A DNA stretch of 64,000 bases from Nocardioides eburneiflavus (GCF_004785795.1 NZ_SRRO01000001.1:1550001-1614000), one strand, 5' to 3'. Shown: positions 8,425 through 18,289, counted from the stretch's first letter. Notes: generated from the letters alone by a model not told the origin. Translations and numbers: made by a program.

Positions 8425-9351
8425 TCACGATGCGTAGCGCGCGAGCACCCGCAGGGTGGTGAGTGTCGCCCATCGTGAGCGGTCCGCCGCGTCGGACGGC
8501 ACATGCGTACGACCCGGCCACGCCCGCGCCGTCCAGGTGCCGTCCGGTCGTCGCCTCGCGAGCAGCGCCTCGAGCGCCGCCTCCATCCGCGGATCGGGCG
8601 GCACCCCTGCCGCGGCGAGGCAGTCGAGCCCGCGAAGGATGTCGAAGTGCCAGCGCGGAGGATGGTGCGGCACCAGGAAGTCCTCCCGGATCACCTCGCC
8701 CGTCCGCTCGCTGCGGAACAGCTCGTGGCGCAGCACGAACTCCACCGCGGTGCGCTGCGCAGCGAGGACCTCCTGCCTGCGGTGCTGGTGGCCGGCGGCG
8801 AGATAGCTCGTGAACCCCTCCAGGACCGAGACGGTGGTGTGCAGGGAGGAGTGGGACACCGGGGCGAGAGGAGGCCGGTGGCGGCAGTTGAAGCCGCCGT
8901 CGGCGACCGTACGGGCCAGCAGGACGTCGACGAGCGAGGCGAGCTCCTGCTCGGGAGCGCCGAACCAGCTGGCGTATCGGAGCCCCATGCCGTTGATGCA
9001 CGCGTCGCTCACAGCGGCGCGGTGACTCGGGTCGAGCCCGCCGTCGGGTCCCTTCTCCCGGGCCAGGACCAGGTCCACGGACTCGACGGCGGCCGGCTGG
9101 TCCTCGGGCAGGCCCAGGTTGCACAGCTCGAGGAGGGTGTAGTGGGTGCTGGTCCACTTCGGCTGGTAGAAGCCCAGGCCCCAGTGGCCGTCCGGCCTGC
9201 GGGCGGCGAGCAGCGCTGCTCCGTGGCTCTCCGTGGCGATGCGGGCTCCAAGACCCGGATCCGTGCGGTGCAGGAGATCGCGCGTCGTCTGGTGGGCCAC
9301 TGCGACGTCACCGTCGAGCAGCCACTCCACGACGTCCGCCGGTGCGATCAC
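8425..9351 (-). CDS. Uncharacterised alpha-helical-repeat protein (prenyltransferase/squalene-oxidase-like fold)
   Basis: 308 residues from GTG 9351, which is preceded by GGGGAGAG and overlaps the upstream gene's stop (GTGA). The sequence is rich in helical repeats with motifs such as RRPDGHWGLG, VADGGFNC and RRRPDGTW. These resemble the QW-type repeats of alpha/alpha-toroid proteins (squalene cyclase/prenyltransferase-like hypothetical proteins). No catalytic DxDD motif is visible, so cyclase activity is not claimed. Coupling to the hotdog-like gene suggests a shared but unknown role. Confidence 0.65.
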   Translation of the reverse strand: MIAPADVVEWLLDGDVAVAHQTTRDLLHRTDPGLGARIATESHGAALLAARRPDGHWGLGFYQPKWTSTHYTLLELCNLGLPEDQPAAVESVDLVLAREKGPDGGLDPSHRAAVSDACINGMGLRYASWFGAPEQELASLVDVLLARTVADGGFNCRHRPPLAPVSHSSLHTTVSVLEGFTSYLAAGHQHRRQEVLAAQRTAVEFVLRHELFRSERTGEVIREDFLVPHHPPRWHFDILRGLDCLAAAGVPPDPRMEAALEALLARRRPDGTWTARAWPGRTHVPSDAADRSRWATLTTLRVLARYAS

Positions 9352-10136
9352 CGCGGTGCTCTCCCCCCGAACAGCTCGGGGTCGACTGCGATCCACGTGT
9401 GCTCGGCGGTCGCGACGACCCGGCCCGCGGCGTCGTACAGCGTGGAGGCGGTGAAGGTCTTGCGACCGTCGCGTCCGCGGCCTTCGCCGACGACGACGTG
9501 CGGCTCGCCGATCACGGGCAGGTCGTCGACGCGCGCGGTCATCCGCCCGAGCACCATCAGCCGCTCGGTCAGGTCGCCGGCCCAGCCGCCGATGCAGTCG
9601 AGCGCCGCCCACGTGACGGCCACCGACGCGCGCGGGTGCTCGTCGCCGTACGTGTGCCAGTCCTCGTGCAGGCTCGCGTGCGGGGTCCAGGTGGCCGCGA
9701 TGCGCTCGTCGCCCACGTGCACCGGTCCGGGGAAGATCCGCAGCCCGTCGCCGTCCTCGCGCGCCGTGCCGCAGGCGACGCATGTGGGGAAGGGGTGGAA
9801 GGTGTGCCCGGGGTACGACGCCTCGGCAGCCGAGGCCGCAGCAGGGTCGACGGGTTCGACCTCGGTGAGGTCGCGGTCGACGCGCTGCGCGGTCGCCACC
9901 GGCGCCCCGCCGTACGACGCCGTCGTCACGCCGGCCTCGACGGTGACGGGCAGCGGGGTGTCCAGCGGCGGCGGCTGCCGCAGCGAGACCTCGATCGCCG
10001 GCCAGCCCCCGCACCGGTCCGCGGGCGCGTCGGCGTCGTCGAGCGCGGCCAGCGCGCCGGCGGTCCAGCCGCCGTTGCCGGAGTCGGGAGGCCCGCAGAA
10101 GCGTCGGGGCACGATCAGCTCGGTCACCGGGCTCAC
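9348..10136 (-). CDS. Hotdog-fold thioesterase-like protein of unknown substrate
   Basis: 262 residues from GTG 10136; GTG 10127 is an alternative and neither has a clear SD. The pattern looks like a double-hotdog thioesterase/dehydratase-type protein: an N-terminal GNGGWTAGALA stretch, a C-x-x-C pair in the middle (FPTCVACGTA) and a C-terminal half with VTWAALDCIGG. It overlaps the next gene by four bases. The assignment rests on pattern recognition and is moderate. Confidence 0.5.
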   Translation of the reverse strand: MSPVTELIVPRRFCGPPDSGNGGWTAGALAALDDADAPADRCGGWPAIEVSLRQPPPLDTPLPVTVEAGVTTASYGGAPVATAQRVDRDLTEVEPVDPAAASAAEASYPGHTFHPFPTCVACGTAREDGDGLRIFPGPVHVGDERIAATWTPHASLHEDWHTYGDEHPRASVAVTWAALDCIGGWAGDLTERLMVLGRMTARVDDLPVIGEPHVVVGEGRGRDGRKTFTASTLYDAAGRVVATAEHTWIAVDPELFGGRAPR

Positions 10137-10190
10137 TGTGCCACGGCACGCGTGCCCGAGGCAGTTGCGCCATGGGACACAATGACCCCC

Positions 10191-10867
10191 GTGAGTGACC
10201 TGATCGACACCACCGAGATGTACCTCCGCACGATCTACGAGCTCGTGGAGGAGGACATCGTGCCGCTGCGCGCCCGCATCGCCGAGCGGCTCCACCAGTC
10301 CGGGCCGACCGTGTCCCAGACCGTGGCCCGGATGGAGCGCGACGGCCTGCTCACCGTGCAGGGCGACCGCCACCTCGAGCTCACCGAGGAGGGCCAGCTC
10401 CTCGCCACCCGCGTGATGCGCAAGCACCGGCTCGCCGAGCGGTTGCTCACCGACGTCATCGGCCTCGACTGGGAGCTCGTCCACGCCGAGGCGTGCCGGT
10501 GGGAGCACGTGATGTCCGAGACGGTCGAGCGCCGGCTGCTCGAGCTGCTCGACCACCCGACGGAGTCGCCCTACGGCAACCCGATCCCGGGCCTCGACGA
10601 GCTCGGCGACCGGGCCGGCGAGGACTTCATGGACAACGTCGAGCCGCTCTCCGCCGCCGCGGGTGCGGAGGAGCAGCGCGTCCACGTGAAGCGGATCTCC
10701 GAGGAGATGCAGAAGGACGAGGAGCTGATGGGCCTGCTGCGCCGCGTCGGCGCCCTGCCGGGCAAGACCGTCACCATCGCGCGCACGTCCGAGGGCATCC
10801 TGATCGGCTCCGGCGGCGAGACCGCCGAGCTGGTGGTCGAGGCGGCCGAGCACATCTTCGTGCGCCG

Positions 10868-10871
<4 letters not shown>
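10191..10871 (+). CDS. ideR: Iron-dependent transcriptional repressor, DtxR/IdeR family
   Basis: 226 residues from GTG 10191, the start that aligns with IdeR/DtxR N-termini (SDLIDTTEMYLRTIYEL); an ATG at 10182 is in frame. The sequence follows the family closely: the helix-turn-helix ARIAERLHQSGPTVSQTVAR, the metal-binding and dimerisation segment with the HAEACRWEHVMS motif (Cys, Glu and His ligands), the linker NPIPGLDELG, and a C-terminal SH3-like domain. With Fe2+ bound it would repress siderophore and iron-uptake genes and control storage. No iron box was found in this window. Confidence 0.93.
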
Positions 10872-11682
<811 letters not shown>

Positions 11683-11686
<4 letters not shown>

Positions 11687-11949
11687 GCGTACCGGGCCTG
11701 TGCGCGCGCCCGCGCCTTGGCGGCCTCGACCTCGCGGTTCTTCGGGGGTGCGGTGGTGACGAGGTCGTCGAGCAGGTGCTCGGTGACGTGCGCGATCTCC
11801 TTCACCGCCGCCCAGAACACCTCCTCGTTGGCCTGGGACGGCTTGGTGGTGCCGGCCACCTTGCGGACGTACTGCAGGGCAGCCGCCGTGACCTCGTCGC
11901 GCGTGGCGGGCGGCTCGAAGTTGTTCAGCGGGCGGATGTTGCGGCACAT
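11683..11949 (-). CDS. DUF2277 family protein
   Basis: A small protein of 88 residues beginning MCRNIRPLNNFEPPAT, the signature start of DUF2277 proteins, which are common next to metabolic genes in actinobacteria and have no assigned function. The body is helical, with a basic C-terminus (AKARARAQARYA). It is coupled to the sirtuin gene through a GTGA overlap, so the two are co-expressed. Confidence 0.85.
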
Positions 11950-11975
11950 GCCCCGAGGGTACGTCCGATGGCCTC

Positions 11976-12064
11976 GGTTTCGACACGGCGCTGGCGCGCC
12001 TGCTCAACCAGCGGCGGAGCTCGTCCGCTGGTTGAGCAGCGAGCGCAGCGAGCGTGTCGAAACC
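11976..12064. repeat. Dispersed palindromic intergenic repeat, full-length copy
   Basis: GGTTTCGACACG at 11976-11987 is the exact reverse complement of 12053-12064, and internal arms CTCAACCAGCGG/CCGCTGGTTGAG also pair, giving an 89-bp near-perfect palindrome. Related sequences occur at 18237-18286, 61649-61742 and 62629-62665. It lies in the short gap downstream of the beta-propeller gene and upstream of the DUF2277 gene, both on the minus strand. Confidence 0.8.
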
Positions 12065-12071
12065 ACGGACC

Positions 12072-13937
12072 TCAGACGTCGAAGAAGGACACGTCGTCGC
12101 CGGTCACGAGCGCCACCCTGCCCGACGCGAGCGGCACGAGGCGTACGTCCGCGACGTCGCTGCCGTGCTCGACCTCGACCATCCGGTTGGTCATCGAGCC
12201 GTCGGCCAGCGAGAGCACCGAGACCCACCCGGTGGTGCCGGTCCACCCCTCGGAGACGACGGTCAGCGCGACGCGCTGGTCGGGGAGCCAGGTGAACTGT
12301 CGCGGGTCGGCGCCGGCGCCGGCGTACGTGCCCTTGTCGTAGCGCACGACGTCGAGCTGGCGCGGAGAGGTCAGGTCGGTGACGTCGAAGAGAGCAGCCT
12401 GGGCGCCGCGGGTGACACCCTGCAGCGACGCGTCCTGGCCCATCCCGATGAGGCGCTGCTCGCCGAGGGGGTGGAGGTACTCGGAGAAGCCGGGGATCTT
12501 CAGCTCGCCGAGCAGCACCGGTGCGGCGGGGTCGGACAGGTCGACGGCGTAGAGCGGATCGGTCTGCCGGAAGGTCACCACGATCGCGAGGTCGTCGAAC
12601 CACCGCACGGACTTGATCTCCTCGTCGACGCCGAGCCGGTCGACGCGACCGTCCACGACGAGGTCCGACCCGTCCTCGCGCAGCGTCAGCACGGAGTTGA
12701 AGTTGCCGGTCTCGCTGCTGGGTCCGACCGCGACCCGCAGGGAGCCGCCGACGGCGTCCATCGACCAGCGGTCGGCGATCGTGCCCTCGACCTCGCCCGA
12801 CGCGACGTACGTCGTGGACGCGCCGTCGAGCGCGAAGGCGAACAGGGGCGTGGTGCCGCTCGACCCCGGCCAGGACGTACGGCACCCCATGCAGTCGTTC
12901 CAGCCCCACTGGGGTCCCGACGCCGCGAGGTAGAACCGGTCGGTCGAGAAGTAGGAGACGTCGGAGGCGGTGGCCACCGCGGTCGTGGTCCGGGCCGCGG
13001 GGTCCACCGGGTCGACGGCCAGGACGGTCGTCGTGCCGAGGGCGATCTCGTCGTCGGCGGGGATCGCGACGTCGGCGCAGTCGACGAGCGGCGTGCCGTC
13101 GACCGTCGGCAGCCAGTCGGCGAGCGTCGTCTCGCGCACGAGCGCCCGGTTGCGCAGTCGCGCACGCAGCTGGCCGAAGGCGCCGTCGGGGAAGGAGAAG
13201 TCGAGCTCGGGCAGGCCGTTCTGGAGCACCACCCGGACCACGTCGCCGTGCAGGCGCACGGCGGACGCCCGGCCCCGGATCGTGGTCGCGTCCACGACCG
13301 TGGGCGACGTCGGGTCGGCGAGGTCGACGGTCGTGACCGTGCTGCTCAGGCCGTCGTCGGACGTGCCGATGACGACCGCTCGGCCGTCGACGAGCACCAG
13401 CTCGCCACCGGGGTCGCCGACCCACGCGGACGTGCCGCGGGCGTCGTCGAGCCGGGTCGTGGACAGCAGTCGCGGCTCGTCGCCGGCGACGTCGTAGGCG
13501 AGCAGCTCGCCGTCACGCAGCCGCAGCAGGAGGCTCCCGGCGACCTTCACGACGTCGGACTCGTCGACGCCGAGCTCCTGGACGTTGGTGCCCGACTCGT
13601 TGCTGGTGCTGCGCGAGGTGCTGACGCCGGCGCGGGCGGTGTCCGGTGCACCGGCGGCCTCCGAGGCGCCAGCGGCGTCGCCGCCCTCCATCGCGCCGAA
13701 GACCGTGCCGCCACCCCAGCCGTACGGCCCGACCTGCTCCAGCGCGCGGTCGACGTACGACGCGAGCAGGTCGTCGCAGCTCGCGGCGACGCCGAGGTCG
13801 GAGTTGGCGAGAGCGATCGGAGGGGCGGTCGGGGGGCCCGACGAGCCCGGCTGGCTGCCGAGTGCGTAGCCGACGCCGACGGCGGCGGCGAGGCTGGTGC
13901 CGACGGTGATGCCCGTGATGATCGTGCGCGCTCGCAT
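12072..13937 (-). CDS. Secreted beta-propeller domain protein
   Basis: 621 residues from ATG 13937. The N-terminus has a short basic stretch, a hydrophobic segment (IITGITVGTSLAAAVGVGYA) and then a Gly/Ser/Pro-rich linker, so it is exported or membrane-anchored. The family-typical sequence NVQELGVDESDVVK opens the repeated propeller blades, which continue to the C-terminus, as in COG4880-type secreted beta-propeller proteins. No enzymatic motif is evident; adhesion, binding or signalling roles are possible. Divergent from the reductase gene at 13990. Confidence 0.8.
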   Translation of the reverse strand: MRARTIITGITVGTSLAAAVGVGYALGSQPGSSGPPTAPPIALANSDLGVAASCDDLLASYVDRALEQVGPYGWGGGTVFGAMEGGDAAGASEAAGAPDTARAGVSTSRSTSNESGTNVQELGVDESDVVKVAGSLLLRLRDGELLAYDVAGDEPRLLSTTRLDDARGTSAWVGDPGGELVLVDGRAVVIGTSDDGLSSTVTTVDLADPTSPTVVDATTIRGRASAVRLHGDVVRVVLQNGLPELDFSFPDGAFGQLRARLRNRALVRETTLADWLPTVDGTPLVDCADVAIPADDEIALGTTTVLAVDPVDPAARTTTAVATASDVSYFSTDRFYLAASGPQWGWNDCMGCRTSWPGSSGTTPLFAFALDGASTTYVASGEVEGTIADRWSMDAVGGSLRVAVGPSSETGNFNSVLTLREDGSDLVVDGRVDRLGVDEEIKSVRWFDDLAIVVTFRQTDPLYAVDLSDPAAPVLLGELKIPGFSEYLHPLGEQRLIGMGQDASLQGVTRGAQAALFDVTDLTSPRQLDVVRYDKGTYAGAGADPRQFTWLPDQRVALTVVSEGWTGTTGWVSVLSLADGSMTNRMVEVEHGSDVADVRLVPLASGRVALVTGDDVSFFDV

Positions 13938-13989
13938 GGCGGTGGGACGGGGCGGTCGGGGTCGCGGTTCCGCGTGGCACGATGGCGCG

Positions 13990-15150
13990 ATGAGCGACCG
14001 TGACCTCGACCTCGTGCTGTTCGGCGCCACCGGCTTCACCGGCGGCCTCACGGCCGACTACCTCGCCGCCCACGCGCCGGTCGGGCTGCGGTGGGCGATC
14101 GCCGGGCGCAACGTCGACAAGCTCGAGGCCGTGCGCAAGCACCTGGCCGACCAGGGCGCCGCGGACGTCGAGGTGCTGGTCGCCGACTCCTCCGACGCGG
14201 GCGCCCTCTCCGACGTCGCCCGCCGCGCGCGGGTGGTCGCCACCACGATCGGCCCCTACCTCGATCACGGCGGCCCGCTCGTCGCCGCGTGCGCCGAGGC
14301 CGGCACCGACTACCTCGACCTCACCGGCGAACCGGAGTTCGTCGACCGGATGTTCCTCGAGCACCACCAGACCGCGCTGCGCACCGGTGCTCGCCTCGTC
14401 CACGCTTGCGGCTTCGACTCGATCCCGCACGACCTCGGCGCGTACTTCACCGTCCAGCAGCTCCCGTCCGACCAGCCGATCACCCTGCGTGGCGTCGTCC
14501 GCTCGGCCGGCACGTTCTCCGGCGGCACGTTCCACTCTGCGCTCAACCAGTTCTCCCGGGCCCGGGAGATGAAGAAGACGTACGCCGCCCGCCGCCGCGC
14601 GGAGGTGCGGCCCGAGGGGCGCTCGTCCCGCTCCATCGGCGGCAAGCCGCACCGCGACCCGGTGCTCGGCTACTGGCTCCTGCCGCTGCCGACCATCGAC
14701 CCGATCGTCGTCGCGCGCAGCGGCGCGGCGCTCGAGGCGTACGGCCCGAAGTTCCGCTACTCGCACTGGGCCGGCACCAAGACCCTGCGCTACGCCGCGG
14801 GCGGCGCCGTCGGGGTCGGTGCGCTGACCGTCGCCTCGCAGCTCAAGCCGCTGCGCGACCTCCTGCTCTCCACGGTGCCGCAGGGCTCGGGGCCGGACCC
14901 GGCGAAGCGGGAGAAGTCGTGGTTCACCGTCGACTTCGTCGGCGAGGCCGGCGGCAGCACCGTCCGTACGCGCGTCTCGGGCGGCGACCCGGGCTACACC
15001 GAGACCGCCAAGATGCTGTCCGAGGCCGCGATGTGCCTCGCGCTCGACGACAACCCGGAGACCGCGGGCCAGGTGACGCCCGCCCAGGCGATGGGCGACG
15101 CGCTGCTCGCGCGGCTGCAGAAGGCCGGGATCAGGTTCGAGACCGTCTGA
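13990..15150 (+). CDS. Saccharopine dehydrogenase-like / trans-acting enoyl reductase family protein
   Basis: 386 residues with an N-terminal Rossmann motif (LVLFGATGFTGG) followed by VVATTIGPY, YLDLTGE and a long C-terminal region, matching the family that includes mycobacterial trans-acting enoyl reductases and saccharopine-dehydrogenase-like oxidoreductases. It probably binds NAD(P) and acts on a lipid-type substrate, but no polyketide synthase is nearby, so the substrate is open. The ATG at 13990 fits the family start. A hydrophobic stretch near residue 275 (AAGGAVGVGALTVA) may associate with the membrane. Confidence 0.85.
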   Translation: MSDRDLDLVLFGATGFTGGLTADYLAAHAPVGLRWAIAGRNVDKLEAVRKHLADQGAADVEVLVADSSDAGALSDVARRARVVATTIGPYLDHGGPLVAACAEAGTDYLDLTGEPEFVDRMFLEHHQTALRTGARLVHACGFDSIPHDLGAYFTVQQLPSDQPITLRGVVRSAGTFSGGTFHSALNQFSRAREMKKTYAARRRAEVRPEGRSSRSIGGKPHRDPVLGYWLLPLPTIDPIVVARSGAALEAYGPKFRYSHWAGTKTLRYAAGGAVGVGALTVASQLKPLRDLLLSTVPQGSGPDPAKREKSWFTVDFVGEAGGSTVRTRVSGGDPGYTETAKMLSEAAMCLALDDNPETAGQVTPAQAMGDALLARLQKAGIRFETV

Positions 15151-15162
15151 GGCGACGAACGC

Positions 15163-15227
15163 AGGCAGTTCGGGCTTCGTGTCCGGCTGCCCACGCTCGA
15201 TCCGGCCGGACCGGCGCCGAACTGCCT
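15163..15227. terminator. Hairpin after the reductase gene
   Basis: AGGCAGTTCGG at 15163-15173 pairs exactly with CCGAACTGCCT at 15217-15227, and an inner GTCCGG/CCGGAC stem adds a second section. It lies between the reductase stop and the minus-strand tRNA-Arg, which fits a bidirectional terminator. No U-tract. Confidence 0.55.
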
Positions 15228-15262
15228 ACGACGTGCGGCGTGACCGGTGAAACACCATGTGG

Positions 15263-15338
15263 TGGTGCCCCAGGCAAGAGTCGAACTTGCGACCTTTCGC
15301 TTAGGAGGCGGCTGCTCTATCCACTGAGCTACTGGGGC
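15263..15338 (-). tRNA. tRNA-Arg (anticodon CCT)
   Basis: Read on the minus strand, a full cloverleaf forms: acceptor GCCCCAG with CTGGGGC, a D-arm with AGTGGATA, anticodon loop CTCCTAA (anticodon CCT, codon AGG), a T-arm with TTCGACT, discriminator A and an encoded CCA. The length is 76 nt. AGG is a rare codon in such a GC-rich genome. Confidence 0.95.
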
Positions 15339-15517
15339 GGTGCCGCGTCACCGCGAGGTGCTGCAGCGGGCAGCATCCTGCCACGACGTCGTGCTCGGCC
15401 GCGCACCCGCCGGCGGTGAGGACGGTGAGCGGGCGGTGTCGCGGAGATCCGCAAACTTGCCGATGTGAAGTAGATTCCGTCCCGGTCAGTCCATCCCACC
15501 CCGTCGAAGGTGAGCCC

Positions 15518-16801
15518 GTGTCCGACGAGTCGCGCCCGGAGCCTTCGTCGAGCGCGCCCAAGCGCAGGGCCAAGGTCGCCCGCCGGCACACCGTCGGACG
15601 CGTGATCCTGATCAGCGCGGTGGTCCTCGCCCTCGTCACCGGCCTCAGCACGATCTACTTCATCCGCCACCTCGACGGCAACATTGAGGGGATCTCGCTC
15701 GGTGAGCTCGGCGAGGACCGCCCCGAGAAGGTCTACAAGGGCAACGGCGAGCCGCTCAACATCCTGGTGATGGGCTCGGACACCCGCGAGGGGGAGGGCA
15801 ACGCGATCGACGGCGAGGGTGGCGGCGGTGGTTCCGACACCACCATCCTCGTGCACCTCTCCGCCGACCGCGAGCGGGCGTACGCCGTGTCCATCCCGCG
15901 CGACTCGATCGTCGACCGGCCCGAGTGCAACGAGGGCGACTCGCCGGCGGCGACCGACGTGATGTGGAACGCCGCCTACACCGAGGGCGGACCGGTCTGC
16001 ACGGTCGCGCAGCTCGAGGCCACCACCAACGTCTTCGTCGACCACTTCGTGGTCGTGGACTTCAACGGCTTCGGCGAGATGGTCGACGCCGTCGGCGGCG
16101 TGCCCGTCTGCGTGCCGGAGGACCTCGTCGACCGCGAGCACGGGATCTTCGTCCCGGCGGGCGACCCGTCGGTGCTCACCGGCGACGAGGCGCTCGACTA
16201 CGTCCGGGCCCGCTCGGTCGGCGAGCTGGCCCAGCGCAACGACCTCTCCCGCATCCGCCGCCAGCAGACCTTCATCGCGGCACTGGTTCGCGAGGTGAAG
16301 TCGGCCGGCACCCTCACGCGCCTCGACAAGGTCGTCAACTTCCTCGACGCCGCCACCAGCTCGCTCACCACCGACACCGAGCTGGACTCGGTGACCCGCA
16401 TCGGCAAGATCGCGATGCAGCTTCAGAGCATCGGCCTCGACAAGGTGCAGTTCGTGACGCTGCCGACCGAGTACTACTCCACGGACTCGGAGTTCAGCGG
16501 GCGGGTCTTCTGGACCGAGGACGCGACCCGGATCTGGAAGCTCATCAACGAGGACAAGGAGATCCCGGCGCGCCTGCTGTCCGGGAACGCCGTCACCGCC
16601 GAGCCGCCCAAGACGTCGTCCGAGGCCCAGTCGCCCACCCAGTCCCCCACCGAGACCGCGGGCGAGACGCCGTCCGAGACGGCGTCGGAGACCCCGTCCG
16701 GGACGGCAACGTCGTCCGAGACGGCCTCGCCCACCGAGACCGCCACTCCCGAAGCTCCCGCGACCACGGAGCCGGAACCCGTCCCGGGCGTCTGCGCATG
16801 A
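15518..16801 (+). CDS. LytR-CpsA-Psr (LCP) family cell-wall glycopolymer ligase
   Basis: 427 residues from GTG 15518 (SD GAAGG). A cytoplasmic basic N-terminus and one transmembrane helix (about residues 28-50) precede an extracellular LCP domain (about 85-250) with NILVMGSDTRE, SIPRDS, and the Arg/Asp-rich pyrophosphate-binding pattern ending YVRARSVGE...QRNDLSRIRRQQ. LCP enzymes transfer polyprenyl-linked polymers such as teichoic acids or arabinogalactan to peptidoglycan. The C-terminal 70 residues are a low-complexity Thr/Ser/Glu/Pro tail with repeated SET/TET units, probably wall-spanning. It overlaps the small downstream ORF. Confidence 0.9.
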   Translation: MSDESRPEPSSSAPKRRAKVARRHTVGRVILISAVVLALVTGLSTIYFIRHLDGNIEGISLGELGEDRPEKVYKGNGEPLNILVMGSDTREGEGNAIDGEGGGGGSDTTILVHLSADRERAYAVSIPRDSIVDRPECNEGDSPAATDVMWNAAYTEGGPVCTVAQLEATTNVFVDHFVVVDFNGFGEMVDAVGGVPVCVPEDLVDREHGIFVPAGDPSVLTGDEALDYVRARSVGELAQRNDLSRIRRQQTFIAALVREVKSAGTLTRLDKVVNFLDAATSSLTTDTELDSVTRIGKIAMQLQSIGLDKVQFVTLPTEYYSTDSEFSGRVFWTEDATRIWKLINEDKEIPARLLSGNAVTAEPPKTSSEAQSPTQSPTETAGETPSETASETPSGTATSSETASPTETATPEAPATTEPEPVPGVCA

Positions 16802-16986
16802 GCACGCCGCGTACTCCCGCGCCGGACGAGCGCGCCGAGTCGGACTGGCAGCGGCGGCGTCGGCTCGCCGAGGTCTTCGGTGACGCCGTGCCTGAGCAGA
16901 CCGCTGACGACCGCGACCCGCGCGAGGACAGCGCCGGCAAGGGCGACGGCTGGTACCGCGAGCAGGTCCCGCCGCACCACGGCTGA
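16798..16986 (+). CDS. Small conserved hypothetical protein
   Basis: 62 residues, highly charged, with no membrane segment. It contains a WQRRRRLAEVFGDAVPEQT stretch and ends GDGWYREQVPPHH. Its ATG overlaps the LCP stop (ATGA), so it is translationally coupled. I recognise similar short proteins as actinobacterial hypotheticals but know no function; a role with the LCP protein is suggested only by position. Confidence 0.6.
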   Translation: MSTPRTPAPDERAESDWQRRRRLAEVFGDAVPEQTADDRDPREDSAGKGDGWYREQVPPHHG

Positions 16987-17025
16987 GCCCTCCCACGCCG
17001 GCCGCGCGCTCCCTCCACAGAACCC

Positions 17026-17091
17026 CCGATAGTCCGCTGCGAAAAACCGCGGCGGCGGTCCCGCGGGCGGCTTTCCGCAGCGGACTATCGG
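17026..17091. terminator. Long hairpin between convergent genes
   Basis: CCGATAGTCCGCTGCG at 17026-17041 is an exact 16-base reverse complement of 17076-17091, with extra complementarity on both sides (CCC/GGG, AAA/TTT). It lies between the LCP/small-ORF operon and mscL on the opposite strand, so it is a likely bidirectional terminator. Confidence 0.6.
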
Positions 17092-17143
17092 AGGGGCTGG
17101 GGATGGCGCCGCGCCAGGACGTACGGCCGGCTGGGGCGTGCGC

Positions 17144-17497
17144 TCAGACGGCGCCGCCGCGGGCCCGGAGCAGGTCGCGGATCTCCTCGAGCAGGGCGAC
17201 GTCAGCGGGGGTGCCGGGCTCCTCGGCCGGGAAGAAGCGCTCCTTGGCCTTGGTGTAGGGCATGACGATGAAGAAATAGACGACCGCGGCCATGATCAGG
17301 AACGAGACCACGGCGTTCAGGAACGCGCCGAAGCTCTGCTCGGCCGTGGAGAAGAGCTGGGAGTCGGTCTCCGGCAGCAGACCGGTGAGCCAAGCGGTGA
17401 ACGTGCTCACCACAGAGGCGAACGCCAGCGCCATGATCAGACCGGTGGCGATCTCGATCAGGTTGCCCTTCAGGATGAATGCCTTGAAGCCACTCAT
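17144..17497 (-). CDS. mscL: Large-conductance mechanosensitive channel MscL
   Basis: 117 residues from ATG 17497 with SD AGGGAG. The N-terminal amphipathic helix (GFKAFILKGNLIEIATGLIMA) and TM1 carry the expected Gly/Ala-rich pore. The periplasmic loop is short, TM2 is AAVVYFFIVMPYTKAKERFF, and a charged cytoplasmic helix (LLEEIRDLLRAR) ends the protein. Forms a homopentamer that opens under membrane tension to release solutes during hypo-osmotic shock. Monocistronic. Confidence 0.93.
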   Translation of the reverse strand: MSGFKAFILKGNLIEIATGLIMALAFASVVSTFTAWLTGLLPETDSQLFSTAEQSFGAFLNAVVSFLIMAAVVYFFIVMPYTKAKERFFPAEEPGTPADVALLEEIRDLLRARGGAV

Positions 17498-17555
17498 GGT
17501 GTCTCTCCCTGTGGTCGGGCCCCGAGGAGCCGCGGATGGGTGAACGCGCCTCACG

Positions 17556-18188
17556 CTAGCGGTTCCAGGACACCGTCAGGAACTGTGTCAGCGCCGCCCC
17601 GGCGATGCCCACCGCCTCCCCGGCGCTCGTGCCCACCACCACGAGCGCCCCGCCGGCCCCGCCGGCTGGCCCGTCCGGCATGCCGGTCGGGGTGGCCAGG
17701 ACGGTGACGTCACGGGCCACGACGGTGGACGATCCGGTGCCGGGATCGGTCGCCAGCAGATCGACCTCGTCCCCGGCGCGCAGCAGTGCGGCCATGCCCG
17801 CGTCGGGCAGCCGGACCGGCACCACGGTGTCCCCGGGCTGGGCCAGCGCCAGGCGCGGGCCGACGAGGCGTACGTCGGTCACGACCTCGCCCCTCGCGAT
17901 CGGCGCGGCCAGGACGCGCCCGGTCGGCGAGGCGGCCGCGGCTGTGGGCGCGAGGTCAGCGGGCCAGGCGCGGCTCACCACGTCGTCGTCGCCGAGCAGT
18001 GCACCGGACGGCAGGTCACGGGCGGCGACGAGAACCTCGACCGTCGCCGGCGGCGCCGGAGCGAGCGTGTGCAGCGCGCTCAGCACCGCGAGCGCCGTCA
18101 GGGCCGCGGCGACCGGTCGGCGGCGGCGCCGCAGCTGGTGGCGTACGGCTCGGAGCCGGCGGCGCGCCGGCGGGAGTCCCGGGAACAT
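17556..18188 (-). CDS. CpaB/RcpC-like SAF-domain protein (Flp pilus assembly type)
   Basis: 210 residues. A basic N-terminus and one hydrophobic anchor (about residues 26-45) precede a SAF domain: VLVAARDLPSGALLGDDDV, then RVLAAPIARGEVVTDVRL, as in CpaB/RcpC proteins that help Flp/Tad pilus secretion. No other tad gene is visible nearby, so a separate membrane role is possible. The second half contains a Gly/Ala-rich segment. Confidence 0.75.
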   Translation of the reverse strand: MFPGLPPARRRLRAVRHQLRRRRRPVAAALTALAVLSALHTLAPAPPATVEVLVAARDLPSGALLGDDDVVSRAWPADLAPTAAAASPTGRVLAAPIARGEVVTDVRLVGPRLALAQPGDTVVPVRLPDAGMAALLRAGDEVDLLATDPGTGSSTVVARDVTVLATPTGMPDGPAGGAGGALVVVGTSAGEAVGIAGAALTQFLTVSWNR

Positions 18189-18236
18189 GCACCGACGCTA
18201 GGCCGGGCGGGCGTCCTCCCGCTCGGCCTCTCCACA

Positions 18237-18286
18237 GGGTGGTGTCGAGGCTCGCCGCGCTCGCACCTCAACCAGCGAGTGGTGGT
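18237..18286. repeat. Dispersed intergenic repeat, single-arm copy
   Basis: The segment reads, on the minus strand, as a close match to the repeat at 62629-62665 (GGTTGAGGTGCGAGCG followed by GGCGAGCCTCGA). It lies between the CpaB-like and FmdB genes. Confidence 0.7.
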
Positions 18287-18289
18287 CGG

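Noticed and set aside
8503..10185. Long plus-strand frame opposite the minus-strand pair at 8425-10136
   Set aside because: The opposite strand has coupled genes with plausible starts, an SD sequence and family-like patterns; this frame has none.
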